From Neopestalotiopsis rosae (lineage: Eukaryota > Ascomycota > Sordariomycetes > Amphisphaeriales > Sporocadaceae), in contig JALGAS010000005.1 in the NCBI GenBank assembly GCA_023078685.1, positions 2,914,001 to 2,978,000 of the forward strand: DNA of 64,000 nucleotides, read 5' to 3'. The notes beneath the pieces were generated by a model, which saw only the letters and a program-made list of their open reading frames with translations, did no database searches and was not told where the DNA came from. Shown piece after piece: positions 22,605-32,296 of this stretch; the stretch's first letter is position 1, and each line of letters begins with the position of its first letter. The translations under genes were made by a program, and so were the position numbers.

Positions 22605-23608
22605 TCAAGGTTCCCAATGCTCACCAAGCACAGGAATGTCCATCTCTCTGCCCTCACCAGGAACGTGCTGATCAATAGTCTTGTACTCGTACACGACACA
22701 GCCAACAGTCATGTTGCCACCGATACCATCGTTCGACAAGCCTGTCACATATAAGAGTCAGTCCGGACGTCCGAAAGAAATAGGGACAGGGTACACTTAC
22801 AAGCTGCGTAGTCATCCCAGAGTAGATGATAGCAGTTAATGCCTTCGTGACCATCGAGGGGATAAATGAAGTCGACATCCATTTGCTTCTGGTAGCAGCC
22901 GTCAATCCAATAGATGTTAAAGACGTAGGGGACTGAATTGATCCAAAACTGCTCATTTTGCAACCAAGTCGACTTATCGTGGGCGGCCACTCGCGGTCGG
23001 CCCGGCTTGCAGACTTTTGTGCGCAGGAGGCGGTCCAATACCCACTCCTGGACCATCATGTGATGCGACCCAAAGAAGTTGAGGGGGTAGCAACGTCGCT
23101 CCTGGTTCTTGGGTTTTGGAGGCGTGATGTAGTATGTGAAGAGTCCACAGCCCGAGCCCTGCGAACCCCTATATGTCATGAGGTTCATCCCCATGGCAGT
23201 CTGAGTACTACAGCGGGATCTTAGAGCTTCGAAGTTTCCAGCACAAGCAGTGGGAATGCCACATGCGACACCCTTCTTTGTCGGATTGTAGGTGAGGTCA
23301 AAGGTGTATCCAGAGTTTGTTGGTGAGTCAGTGTCAACAGACGGAGAGGCGGCAGTCTGGTCCTGCAAGAGTTGGTCGATGAGCATTGCTCCATTCATGT
23401 CGACGGTCCAGGACACGGCTTGGTGTCCCTCATACTTGTCGACCTCGGCGCAGAAACCGGCATAAATGCTGGGAGAAAAGTTTGTAGACGGTAGGCCTGA
23501 AGTATACTCGGTGTCGCAAGCCAGGGTGTTGGTGTTGGCAGTGACAGTAGCCATCCAAAAGAAGGAGGCGATAGCCAGAACAAGAGACTGAACCTTGATC
23601 AAAATCAT
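22605..23608 (-). CDS. Secreted cysteine-rich protein (314 residues), family not identified
   Basis: Two exons on the minus strand, 23608-22801 and 22741-22605, joined across a 59-nt intron (GTAAGT donor, CAG acceptor). This gives DDYAAC-LSNDGIGGN and a C-terminus of GEHWEP. Residues 1-24 form a signal peptide (MILIKV...VTA). The mature part has 12 cysteines, an even number that fits six disulfides. Its C-terminal third (VPYVFNIYWIDGC, DVDFIYPLDG, INCYHLLWDDYAAC, GGIGG-like, VGCVVYEY) resembles to my eye the C-terminal region following some fungal killer-toxin-like chitinases, but no GH18 domain is present. It would be extracellular; a role in competition or host contact is speculative. Without the intron, the protein would end in an unrelated tail (FLSDVRTDSYM). 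Confidence 0.75.
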
Positions 23609-25180
23609 CTTGCTGGTGATGATAATGTCATGTTTATATGCGGGTGTGCATGTAGATGTTTGTGTGGTGCATGTTCGAGCGAGTAAGATTTTTTTTGTGG
23701 CGCGCTTCAAAAGTCCATTGTCATTGACAGGCGGGCATTAAACTTGACTTCGAGCACGTGTGACTGCATGTCCAGGAAGAATTTCCATCTGGCTTGGGAT
23801 CGTCGGTTTGTAGTAGTTGCGATCTCACTCTGCCTTAGATGATTCCTGGCAAACGGCAAACGGCAAAGACGCAACTACCTCCTACATCAGATAGGCAATT
23901 GTTAAGAACGCCTCGTCACTGGGTGGTTCTTTCCGTTTACAAATAAATCAAGCAAGCGAGGAAGGAGGTTCACCGCCTAGTATGTAAAGACGAAACAGTT
24001 CAAAGGAAAAAGATGAAGGTGTTGCGTGGTGTGTTTGCTCTACCAGCTATGTAGACAGATCATGCCGCCTGGTAATTCGTGCCATTCAACGGCAGACCAT
24101 GGATCAAACTACACGAGACAATGTTCTTCTCTTTTGGCATTGAATGCCTTGAACTCTACAGAACGGAATCCAACAAGTTTATTGCATCAAGGAGGATGAG
24201 CCAATGGCTGCATAAGGACATCTTGTCCCCATGAGCCTCCATGGAGTTGGCTGAACAGCAGTGAGACTTATACACATGGAGTATGGACTATCGTATCAAA
24301 TACTCCTTCCCTCACCAATGTAGCTTTAGAACAGAAAACATAAACCAATCCGAGCAGGGCAGTCATGCAAATGGTGGAGCCGTTTCCGGATGTAGAGTTG
24401 AACGATGGATAATACATGGCCTGAAAATAAACTTTGCCCAATGGTTCCAAGTGACTACTTCGTACAGGAGCGGACACTACCTTATGTATGTACCAAGCAA
24501 AGACGTTGGAGTTTGAACGGCAGTTGGACTGGTCACCCTGTAGGTACATATCATGGTGGCATCCATACCACTGCCGCTACGTTACCGGCAGCAAGAAGGC
24601 CCCCGAGCCCCCCCTGTAACCCCTGCAGATGGTCCCCACAGCCTTACCTCCCGTTTTGCCCGTTTGGGGTTTGTTCTCAGTGATTTAGTACCCTGAGCAG
24701 CCCGAAGAGCACTTGAACCAAAACTTGCCTTGTTTCTTTGGGAAGCCGCACACGTAATCGACCGCCTCTCTCTTTTTCTTGCACCTCCCATGCGCCAAAG
24801 ATAGCGAACAGCAGATTACAATCACTCCATTCTTCATCTGCTCAATTGTAGATTCTTTTGCCTCACGATTTCCCTACTACTCCTCGACAGAACCCCCATA
24901 TCTTGTTCTCAAGCCCATCCGTATAAACATAACTTACATACTCGCCCCAGCTTTTCAGATCCGTTCTTCCAGAACAATTCCGTTCAACAACCCACTCGGC
25001 CCCAACAAAGCGCCGTACCATCCGATCCCTCGAACCCCTGTCCGGTGATAGTATATCCACTAGACCATCTACTTTACTTTCTCGACCGCCATTGCGCAAA
25101 AACATTCGCGGAGTTTGCGCAACCCGAAACTTTACCTCCGATCGGCTTGGGCCGTGAAAATATCTCTCGGCTCTTTCTAC
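23609..25180. other. Divergent spacer between the secreted protein and the PX gene
   Basis: 1.57 kb without a supported gene, holding the promoters of both flanking genes. The minus-strand gene has a TATAAA-like word about 25-30 bp before its ATG (around 23634). The PX gene leader from about 24780 is C/T-rich. Confidence 0.45.
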
Positions 25181-26093
25181 ATGGCGTCCGAAGTCACAGC
25201 AGCACCTTGCAACGGCGGCGGCGGCAGTGTGGGCGAAGGCGGCGCATTGGGGCCCCGTAAAATCTTGACGTCGTCGAGCATTGAGACGCCGCCCTCGCCC
25301 CCAGCCACGGAGACGGACACGGAGACGGACTCGGAAACGTCGCAAAGGGATCACAGCAGCGACGACGGTGGTAGAAGTGGTGCGCCAGTTTCTGCCACCA
25401 CAGAAGAGGAGCAGGAGCAGGATGCGCCCGTCATATCACCCGTAACCTCGCCGCCCTACTGGTACCAGACCCACGCCCGGTCGCCGTCGCGAGCTTCCGA
25501 TCAAGAGTCCATGATTGGCGCCATTGTGATGCGGGACAATGAGAGCAGCAGTATCGACGAGAGAAATCACGCCTGCTGGGCCAAGAGCGTCGAAATTACC
25601 GACCACGTCATTGTCAACGGCAGCGCTACTAACATTGGCGCATTTGTTGTCTGGAATATCCGGGTAGAAACTCTGAGCGTAAGTTTTCTTGACCTTCAAC
25701 TCTACGCAAGAAGAAGACAATTGTTCTTTCCCTCGTTCACGGACCTGAAGTTCGCAAAGTAACTAACATGCTATATCAGGGGAGCTATATGAATATACGC
25801 AAGCGATACTCGGAATTTGACGACCTTCGGTGGCGACTGGTGCGGACATTCCCCAATTTCGAGGCGGCTGTACCCGAGCTGCCACCAAAGAGCCTAATCT
25901 CGAAATTCCGGCCCAGATTCCTTGAGAAGAGGAGGGCTGGATTACAGTATTTTCTGAAGTGCGTTCCTTCTAGCTTTGCCCGTCTGGGCCATTTCTTGCA
26001 TGTTTGCTGCTGCTAACCACGTGCTATAGTTGTATCATGCTGAATCCCGAGTTCTCGGGATCACCTGTACTAAAGGAATTCTTGTTCTCGTAA
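25181..26093 (+). CDS. YPT35: PX-domain phosphoinositide-binding protein, Ypt35-like
   Basis: Three exons, 25181-25678, 25780-25958 and 26030-26093, give 246 residues. Intron 1 has GTAAGT, an ACTAAC branch site and CAG; intron 2 has GTGCGT and TAG. Residues 1-125 are Ser/Thr/Glu-rich and disordered. The PX domain starts around 132 (AKSVEITDHVIVNG) and includes the lipid-binding RKRYSEFDDLRWRL motif, the PPKSLISKF proline loop and RRAGLQYFLNCIMLNPE. In yeast, Ypt35 binds PI3P on endosomes and vacuoles and recruits Vps13 through an N-terminal PxP motif. The N-terminal ETPPSPPATET and SPVTSPPYW stretches are candidate regions for that. The short length and the single PX domain at the C-terminus fit this family. 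Converges with SYM1. Confidence 0.85.
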
Positions 26094-26677
26094 AATAACG
26101 TGTTTGAAAAACTTTACGAAATGATACGCACATGACACATAAATATTCTTGTATGATACTTACATATTCGGACCCATATTGGGTCGACACGATTTTAATG
26201 ATGGCATGATAATAATTGATGGATAAACTTGGTACTACAATCACATGAGTTTGGTCGAGTGTCGACATGGGAAAAGGCTCCCATTTCACGGTGGAAGGTC
26301 GCAATCGAAAACAACGGTGGTTGTACAAATAAAGCCGTTGCCATGTGTAACAAAAATGAGTCGATGATCAAGAGCGAATATGCCCAGTGTATGCCCGTTC
26401 GTTTTGGCCCATATATGAGGAACATGAGTTGGCATATCTCTAACAAATGTCAAGACGCTCTGTTTTGGCTGACCTGTCCGCAGGCGCATCTTTCAAAGAA
26501 AATCGCAATCAAGTAGAAACGCTATGCATGTTCGAAATCCGCGACCACGCTGTTGCTCACCCGTCCCAAGCACCTCTCAAGCGCCGCGCTTTCCCATCCA
26601 TTGCCAAGCCTCCTCCAAACCTCTTTCAAGTCCCTTTCCTCTATAGTCCCCCTTTCCTTCCTTGGCAAAAAGCCAAT
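26094..26677. other. Convergent spacer
   Basis: 3' ends of the PX gene (+) and SYM1 (-). No gene seen; the frames in it are shadows. Confidence 0.5.
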
Positions 26678-27415
26678 CTAGCCAGTGCTGTTCAGGAAGC
26701 TGAGGTAGCAGTTCCAGCCGATGCTGACAAAGTTGACAAACAGCACGCGGTGGTGGAGCGGGACGAACTTGAAGTTGACGAGCTGGACAAAAGGCCAGAT
26801 GAGGTAGTTTGTCTGGAGGGCGGGCAGGTAGCTCTTCTCGAGCTTCTCGCGGGGGCTGCCCCCTTCCATGACGGCCATGCTGGAGAGGAAGATGCCGATG
26901 AAAGTGGGCGCAAAGAGGCCCTGGTCGCAGGCGACGCGCGCGGCGATCTCGGCGTTCTTGTTGCGCAGGACCACCTTGCGCTGCAGGAACTTGAACCACG
27001 TCGTTGCTGCTGGACCAAAGACGGCTGCAATAATTTCTTGTGTGTTAATAATAATGGAAAATGGGGGGATTTCTTTCTTCATTCATTGCAAAAAACGAGT
27101 CAAAACATGTCAAAACGTACCACCACCGTACAGAAACATGCGTCCTGTCCGCGACAAGTCGTGCTTCTCGAGCCCCTTCTTCTCCACGACCTGTTGCGCC
27201 GTGATGTCGCCGGTCGCAAACAGGACCGCCGTGGTGATGCTCTGCGTGAGCAGCGGCCGCGCCGCCAGTCTGGCTTGGTACCTGCCGATAATGATGAGCT
27301 TATTTTTCAAAATGACAGGAAACACGAATGAAGAGGAAAAGGGACAAAAAAAATAGGGGGGCCAGGTTTGGCTCTCTCATGGTTTATAGAGATAAGATAC
27401 CCACCAACGAAGCAT
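26678..27415 (-). CDS. SYM1: Mpv17/PMP22-family mitochondrial inner membrane protein Sym1
   Basis: Three exons on the minus strand, 27415-27405, 27281-27121 and 27024-26678, give 172 residues. Exon 1 is only 11 nt (MLR and two bases of Trp), so MLRW is completed by splicing to [14 protein letters not shown]. Donors are GTGGGT and GTACGT; acceptors GCAG. The sequence has the family hallmarks: [13 protein letters not shown], the middle [25 protein letters not shown] and the C-terminal signature [22 protein letters not shown] with [12 protein letters not shown]. About four membrane segments. Sym1/Mpv17 proteins sit in the inner mitochondrial membrane and are needed for metabolism under ethanol and heat stress in yeast; they may form a channel. 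The frame ends with NSTG. Confidence 0.9.
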
Positions 27416-28462
27416 GGCGGAGGCTGATTGTCCAGGTTCCTCTATCTCAGTCCTGTTTCTGAAAGGAGAAATGTTCTCGTTCTCTGTCGAGAAGTTTATG
27501 AGACTCTAGACAGCAATAGGGGAAGGAGGCAACAAAAGTCAATTGGGCAACTTTTTAACTTTGTTGGCCTGATGATCAAAAAGCAGGTACAAGAATATTA
27601 AGAACAGAAATGGCAGCTATCAAATGGTTGGCGCGCCTGGGAAACTTGACTTGGGTGATCTCATACCTAGATGTGGGGCGGGGCTAAAATACTAGATTGG
27701 GTAGTCTCGTCCGCCATGTTATTCACTGCTCTGGTGTTTTCTTCTTCTTCTTCTTCTTTACTTCCATGTTTCTTTTATTGCGTACAAAAAGTCTGTTACT
27801 AACACGTATGCTTGGAAATCTTTGGCGAATTGGCTCTAGTACTTACTGGTGCAATGCACGTGGTCGATCTTATTCGAAACAGCGTCCAGCAAAAAAGAAC
27901 AAATCACCTGTAACGCATTCGACTGCTATGTGCCGGTTGGCATCATGTTTCTCTCGACTTTGCTCACGAGCCCTCGATTCGAGAAGCTGTCGCTTGGCTG
28001 GGGGCGCTCAGAAGCGGTGGGAGCTTCTAGGCTCTTAGCTCAGTTGATCTCCAGCGCTCGGTAAGCTTTCCCCGGATAGCGGGTCCAGGTGCAACAAGCT
28101 GGGGCACTGGGGTTCCAATCCCGAGGTCGGGGATTGATCCCTGGAGATCCTGCTGGTAGGGGACTGGGGACCACAAGGCACCTAAGAAATTCGGAAGCTT
28201 TGGATGCCATGCATGGTTCAGTACATACAATTATACTGCATTACATATATTTGGAGATGCATGTATTGGCACTCCGTGCATCTGCAGAGCTTGATCAGAA
28301 GAACGTGGGCAAACTATTCACAGCCAGATGCCATTCAGACTTCAGGGGACTTCTCTTCAGCGCAGGAATTATGGTTGGCGGGAAGCCACAGATTGTGGAT
28401 TGTGTTCTATTCTTGGGTATCAATAATCACCAACTAGATAAGAAGCCAACTTAAATGCTTCA
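27416..28462. other. Spacer between SYM1 and the glutaminyl cyclase gene
   Basis: About 1 kb with no gene. It contains a (TTC)6 run at 27739-27756 and the tRNA-like repeat at about 28021-28160. Confidence 0.5.
28021..28160 (+). repeat. tRNA-like element, possible SINE relic
   Basis: An A-box-like TAGCTCAGTTGA (28036-28047) and a matching B box GGTTCCAATCC (28111-28121) lie 75 bp apart. The B box sits in a T-arm-like hairpin with a 7-base loop (TTCCAAT), one of five pairs broken. The segment is also bounded by a 9-bp inverted repeat, GATCTCCAG (28046-28054) and CTGGAGATC (28141-28149). No clean acceptor stem or cloverleaf can be drawn, and no A- or T-rich tail is obvious. That argues for a degenerate tRNA or tRNA-derived SINE rather than a working tRNA. 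Confidence 0.35.
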
Positions 28463-29665
28463 TCACAGCTCAGTGTGTCTGGCAGAATCATCCGAGTCGA
28501 CACTCTTTCGCCTAAACGCCTGCTTCGGCGATGCCATGAACCCCTCTAGCTCCATCCACTCTACGACAAATCCAGTGACGATCTTGGCCCAATCATCAAC
28601 CGTCTCAATGTCCAGGTGCTTGCCATCGTCGTCCATGGTGTGCCATACCTTTGGGAACGGATTCGGGATGACGTGCAGGATGGGCACGCCTCTGACCATG
28701 AACGGGATGTGGTCGTCCTCGATGTAGCCCCGCAGAAACTGCCCAGGCACCCTTTCCGTCTCGGGGAGGAAGGGCTTGGCCGCCGCGGAAGAGTGCAAGA
28801 GGCCGAGCTTGCGCATCCGCGCCTCGACGCCGGCCAGGTGCTCGTAGGCCCAGTGCGTGTTGGCAAAGTACGAGGGCACGTGCGGGTCCGCGGCGCCGAG
28901 GAGGTCGAGCAGCACAAAGACGTCAATGGCGGCGAGGGCCGAGCGGCGCGCCGACGACGACGGGTACGCCTGGCGCTCCCAGATCTCTGCCAGGGCGCGC
29001 GCGCCGTAGAGGGAGTCGGTGGCGCTCCACGTCTCCCAGGCCTCCTCGCCGTCGAGCAGGACGATCTGCACGCCGCGGTCCTCCTCGAGGCCCGACCCGG
29101 CCTCGCCGCTCTCCCGCATGTGCTCCCACTTCTTGGTCAGGGCCGCGTCGATGCTGCGCGCCACGTGCAGGAGCATGGCGCACGGCGCCGCGCTGTCCAC
29201 AGCCCCGATGAAACCCTCGGGCCTGTACAGGCTGTCGTAGTGGGCGGCCAGGGTCAGCCGGCCCACGTCGCCCGGCAGCGCCCACGGGGGATCGCGCGTG
29301 AAGACGAGGCTCGAAAAGGGTATCTCGCGGTTGCTGGTCGCGGGCGTCTTGGACGACGAGTTGTACCAGTCGATGCGCCAGTCCGGGAGGTGCACGCGGA
29401 AGAACTCGATAAAGTGGCGCTGGACGGCGGCCGAGCCGGGGGTGCCCGGAACCCGGGGGATCAGGATCGGGGCAAGCAGGGCGCCCGAGTTGATGTCAAA
29501 GTCGTGGCCCCCGTCGGGGATTAGGCGCAGCGTGTCGTCGGTCACGGGCTGGTACGCACACGAGCCCGAGGGGAATAAGGCGATGCAGAGCAGCAGCGCG
29601 GCCAACAGCCCGGCCAGGGGCCACTGCCAAAGGAGCTGTTGGCGGCTCTCTTGTCTCCAGGGCAT
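28463..29665 (-). CDS. Glutaminyl-peptide cyclotransferase (M28-type)
   Basis: Single exon, 400 residues from the first ATG at 29665; the frame upstream has no ATG. The N-terminal helix (about 14-32) is a signal peptide or membrane anchor, placing the enzyme in the secretory pathway. It converts N-terminal glutamine (or glutamate) of peptides to pyroglutamate. Zinc ligands of the family are visible: Asp157 in GAVDSAAPCA, Glu208 in DGEEAW and His342 in FPKVWHT. The catalytic Glu207 is next to the ligand, and the DDHIPF motif at 317-322 holds the other conserved acid. AHYDS (141-145) is the usual M28/QC strand end. Length fits the animal and fungal QPCT group. The 3' half of the gene is very GC-rich, which creates long antisense open frames. 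Confidence 0.9.
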   Translation of the reverse strand: MPWRQESRQQLLWQWPLAGLLAALLLCIALFPSGSCAYQPVTDDTLRLIPDGGHDFDINSGALLAPILIPRVPGTPGSAAVQRHFIEFFRVHLPDWRIDWYNSSSKTPATSNREIPFSSLVFTRDPPWALPGDVGRLTLAAHYDSLYRPEGFIGAVDSAAPCAMLLHVARSIDAALTKKWEHMRESGEAGSGLEEDRGVQIVLLDGEEAWETWSATDSLYGARALAEIWERQAYPSSSARRSALAAIDVFVLLDLLGAADPHVPSYFANTHWAYEHLAGVEARMRKLGLLHSSAAAKPFLPETERVPGQFLRGYIEDDHIPFMVRGVPILHVIPNPFPKVWHTMDDDGKHLDIETVDDWAKIVTGFVVEWMELEGFMASPKQAFRRKSVDSDDSARHTEL

Positions 29666-30772
29666 GGCTGGCAAGACAATTGGCGGCTCTAGATCCGTCA
29701 AACGATCATTTGAAAAAAAGAGAGTGACTTGGACGCGGAAGGACGCAAGAAAGTTTGAAAATTAGACCCTTGGATTCTGCCTTGAACCCCCGACTACCAG
29801 CCCGTGTAGTGACAGATGGGCCGACGATGTGTCAAGGTGGCCCCTTGTCTTAATGTTCCATTAAAACAAAAGTTTAGGGGACACGGGCTAGTGAGTTTAG
29901 CTTGAAGGGCCCCCAACCTCCACGCCACGGCAGGTCCCGCAGGTCCCTGGCCACGCTTTGCCACGTCCTTTTCGCGAAATCAAGCGTTACCTACTGTCAG
30001 GGTCTTCAAACTTATTATATCTTAGTTACAGTTTGCCCTTATAATCACTGGAATCACATGCGTAGGCTCAGCTAATCATGACTGTACCTGTCGTTCCTGA
30101 AACTCTACTTGATCGCCCACACCCCCTTCATAACGAAGGGGCCAGCATATATGAGTGTATAGTATCTGGTGGATACTAGAAGTCCCTACAATTACCACCA
30201 GTGACTGGCTGTGACAACGAGACCGCCACCTCAAATCGACAGTCTTGGTTTTCTCTGTCCAGATCTTGGGCCAGGTGTCACGGACGATGTACAATCGTGA
30301 TGTTGATACTCAAAGAAATTTCTCTCGAGCATTATTGCGCCAACTTTTGGCAGAAAATTTAGGCACACAATTTCTCGTAATCACGAAGGGAATATTCGCT
30401 TCTGGTTGGCAAAGTACATAAAATTCTGCCCGGCAACAACCAATTTTGCCCTTGATTTGTTGAAAACCCTCAACGCCGTACTAATGCTGATGCTGTCTGC
30501 CTCCACCGCCTTCTTCCAGGTGTATCTAGACTTGAGCCACATGCCCGGCACTTGCCGTATAATCTAGCCAAGAATTTGGGGTAAGCAGGATCCAAAAATT
30601 ATAATGGTGTATTCTATGCGCCGCATGGGCTGCAAAAATTGTAGATCTGTAGAATAAATCTGCCCTTTAGTGTCTGCCTCGTCATGACTAATGGATATTC
30701 TTTTGTGCTTCACGGCACATTGCTGCGAAAGACGAGGTCTCTTTTTCTTGTGGACATAGCCAATGTCTCCAT
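29666..30772. other. Spacer between glutaminyl cyclase and aminoalcohol phosphotransferase genes
   Basis: About 1.1 kb, the promoter of the minus-strand cyclase gene and the 3' region of the next minus-strand gene. No gene seen. Confidence 0.5.
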
Positions 30773-32296
30773 CTAGAGCTCCTTCTTTCCATTGGCAGTG
30801 CCATTTGCGACACCATTGGCCTGCTGAAGCTTCTTCTTGTTCTCCAATTGCTTCTCGTGAGGAATTGTCAGAGCGTTGATACCGAGGAAGGCGCAGATGC
30901 TGTTGGTCACCAAGAATGCCCAGCGGAAATAAACGATCGCCGCAAAGACAAAGTAGCCATACAGGTAGATGAGTTCGTTCTTGGCCGACAATGGCTCAAA
31001 ACCGACCCGTGGCAGGTTTGCGAGGATAGCACCACCGACCAGAGGCACGAGCATGACTGTCCAGTACGGGAACGGCTGTCTTGTCAGATGCGCAAGGATC
31101 ATCTTGGTGGTCATGCGTCCAAAGACGAAAGCCATGGTCAAGCAGAAGAGAACGAGGTGGTTCTCGGTCCTCAAGGTCGTGTATGGCGAATAGAGCCAAG
31201 CTCCGATGGAGAGTGTATACACGGCCATGGGTGTCCATTCGAGGAAGACTGGCAACACGGGCAGGTTGTTTCTCCTGCGAGCCTTTACGACATTGTATAC
31301 GCAGAATGGTACATGACCAACCACGAGGGATCCAACAATGATCAAGATCCAGATATCACGAATGGAGTGCTCGCCGATCAAATGCTCATAGCCAAAGAGA
31401 TTCTTTGTTCCAACGAAATTCACAATCGGCTCGGTCCAGATTTCGGGTCCGTAAATGCCGGAGAGCGCCATGACGAGGCAAGCAATAAGGAGGCCTTCTG
31501 TCGGCCCGTTGAAGTAGCCGAGGTAGAGAGTGTGCGTGTGGTACGTCTCCCATGTCGAGAAGAACATGGGAAGGCAAGGGCACAGCGCAGTGAAGACGCC
31601 AGACTTTGAGGTACCAAGACCCATGGCCGCCGTCTCGAGCAGACTGGCCAGGGTGCAGTTGAGCGAGTCGATTCCGTGGTCGAAGAGTTCACCGAGGCCG
31701 CTGGAGGTACCGGTTCGGCGGGCCTGTTTTCCGTCGATGTTGTCCATGGTCTGGTACATGAACAGTCCGAAAGCAAAGCTCAGGTATAGCCATGAAGGAC
31801 CCTATGTCAACACGAATGCATCATTAGCCATCTGTCGTGCCAAGCCGCTGGTCGCGCGTAGATTAACGTACAGGTCCTACTAAATCTGGCATAACCAGAA
31901 CAAGCAATCCGATATTTCCTAGGATAAAGAAGAACCCAATGAGGGTGACCATGTTGGGCGCAAGCCATAGCGGAAGGAGCTCGACGAATGCATTCCACTA
32001 ATACGAATTCTGAGTATTAGTATATGGTGTCTTCTGCTCGGTATATGCACCGAGAGGGGGGCAGTATGCATACGTAAGGTCGCAAGATGTAGTTGGAGAC
32101 GGGCGACTTGTCGACGGCAGAGTACTTGTACGATTTGAGGTGAATGAGGGCTTCGTCCGAGATACATTCGGCCGCGGCCACTTCTGATTTGGAGAGACTT
32201 TAATTAGCATACGTCACGCCAGTTTTGAAGACTCCTTTCTTTCCCAGGAGGCTTGAGGTGATCATGAATGTATGACATACTTTTGCTGGGACCCAT
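30773..32296 (-). CDS. EPT1: CDP-ethanolamine/choline:diacylglycerol phosphotransferase (Ept1/Cpt1)
   Basis: Four exons on the minus strand, 32296-32281, 32183-32074, 31997-31872 and 31801-30773, give 426 residues. Exon 1 is 16 nt (MGPSK plus one base). The CDP-alcohol phosphotransferase signature DG(x)2AR(x)8G(x)3D(x)3D is complete at the start of exon 4's catalytic region (from NIDGKQARR to FDHGIDS). All acidic residues that bind the CDP-alcohol and metal are present. About eight to ten membrane segments follow. The enzyme makes phosphatidylethanolamine and/or phosphatidylcholine from diacylglycerol in the Kennedy pathway in ER/Golgi membranes. Sequence alone does not separate choline from ethanolamine preference. 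The tail is Lys/Asn-rich and polar. Confidence 0.9.

Noticed and set aside
26447..27331. 294-residue plus-strand frame
   Set aside because: Antisense to the SYM1 exons and introns; SYM1 has clear family motifs.
28616..29524. 302-residue plus-strand frame
   Set aside because: Antisense shadow of the GC-rich glutaminyl cyclase gene.
30848..31609. 253-residue plus-strand frame
   Set aside because: Antisense to the phosphotransferase gene, which carries the full catalytic signature.
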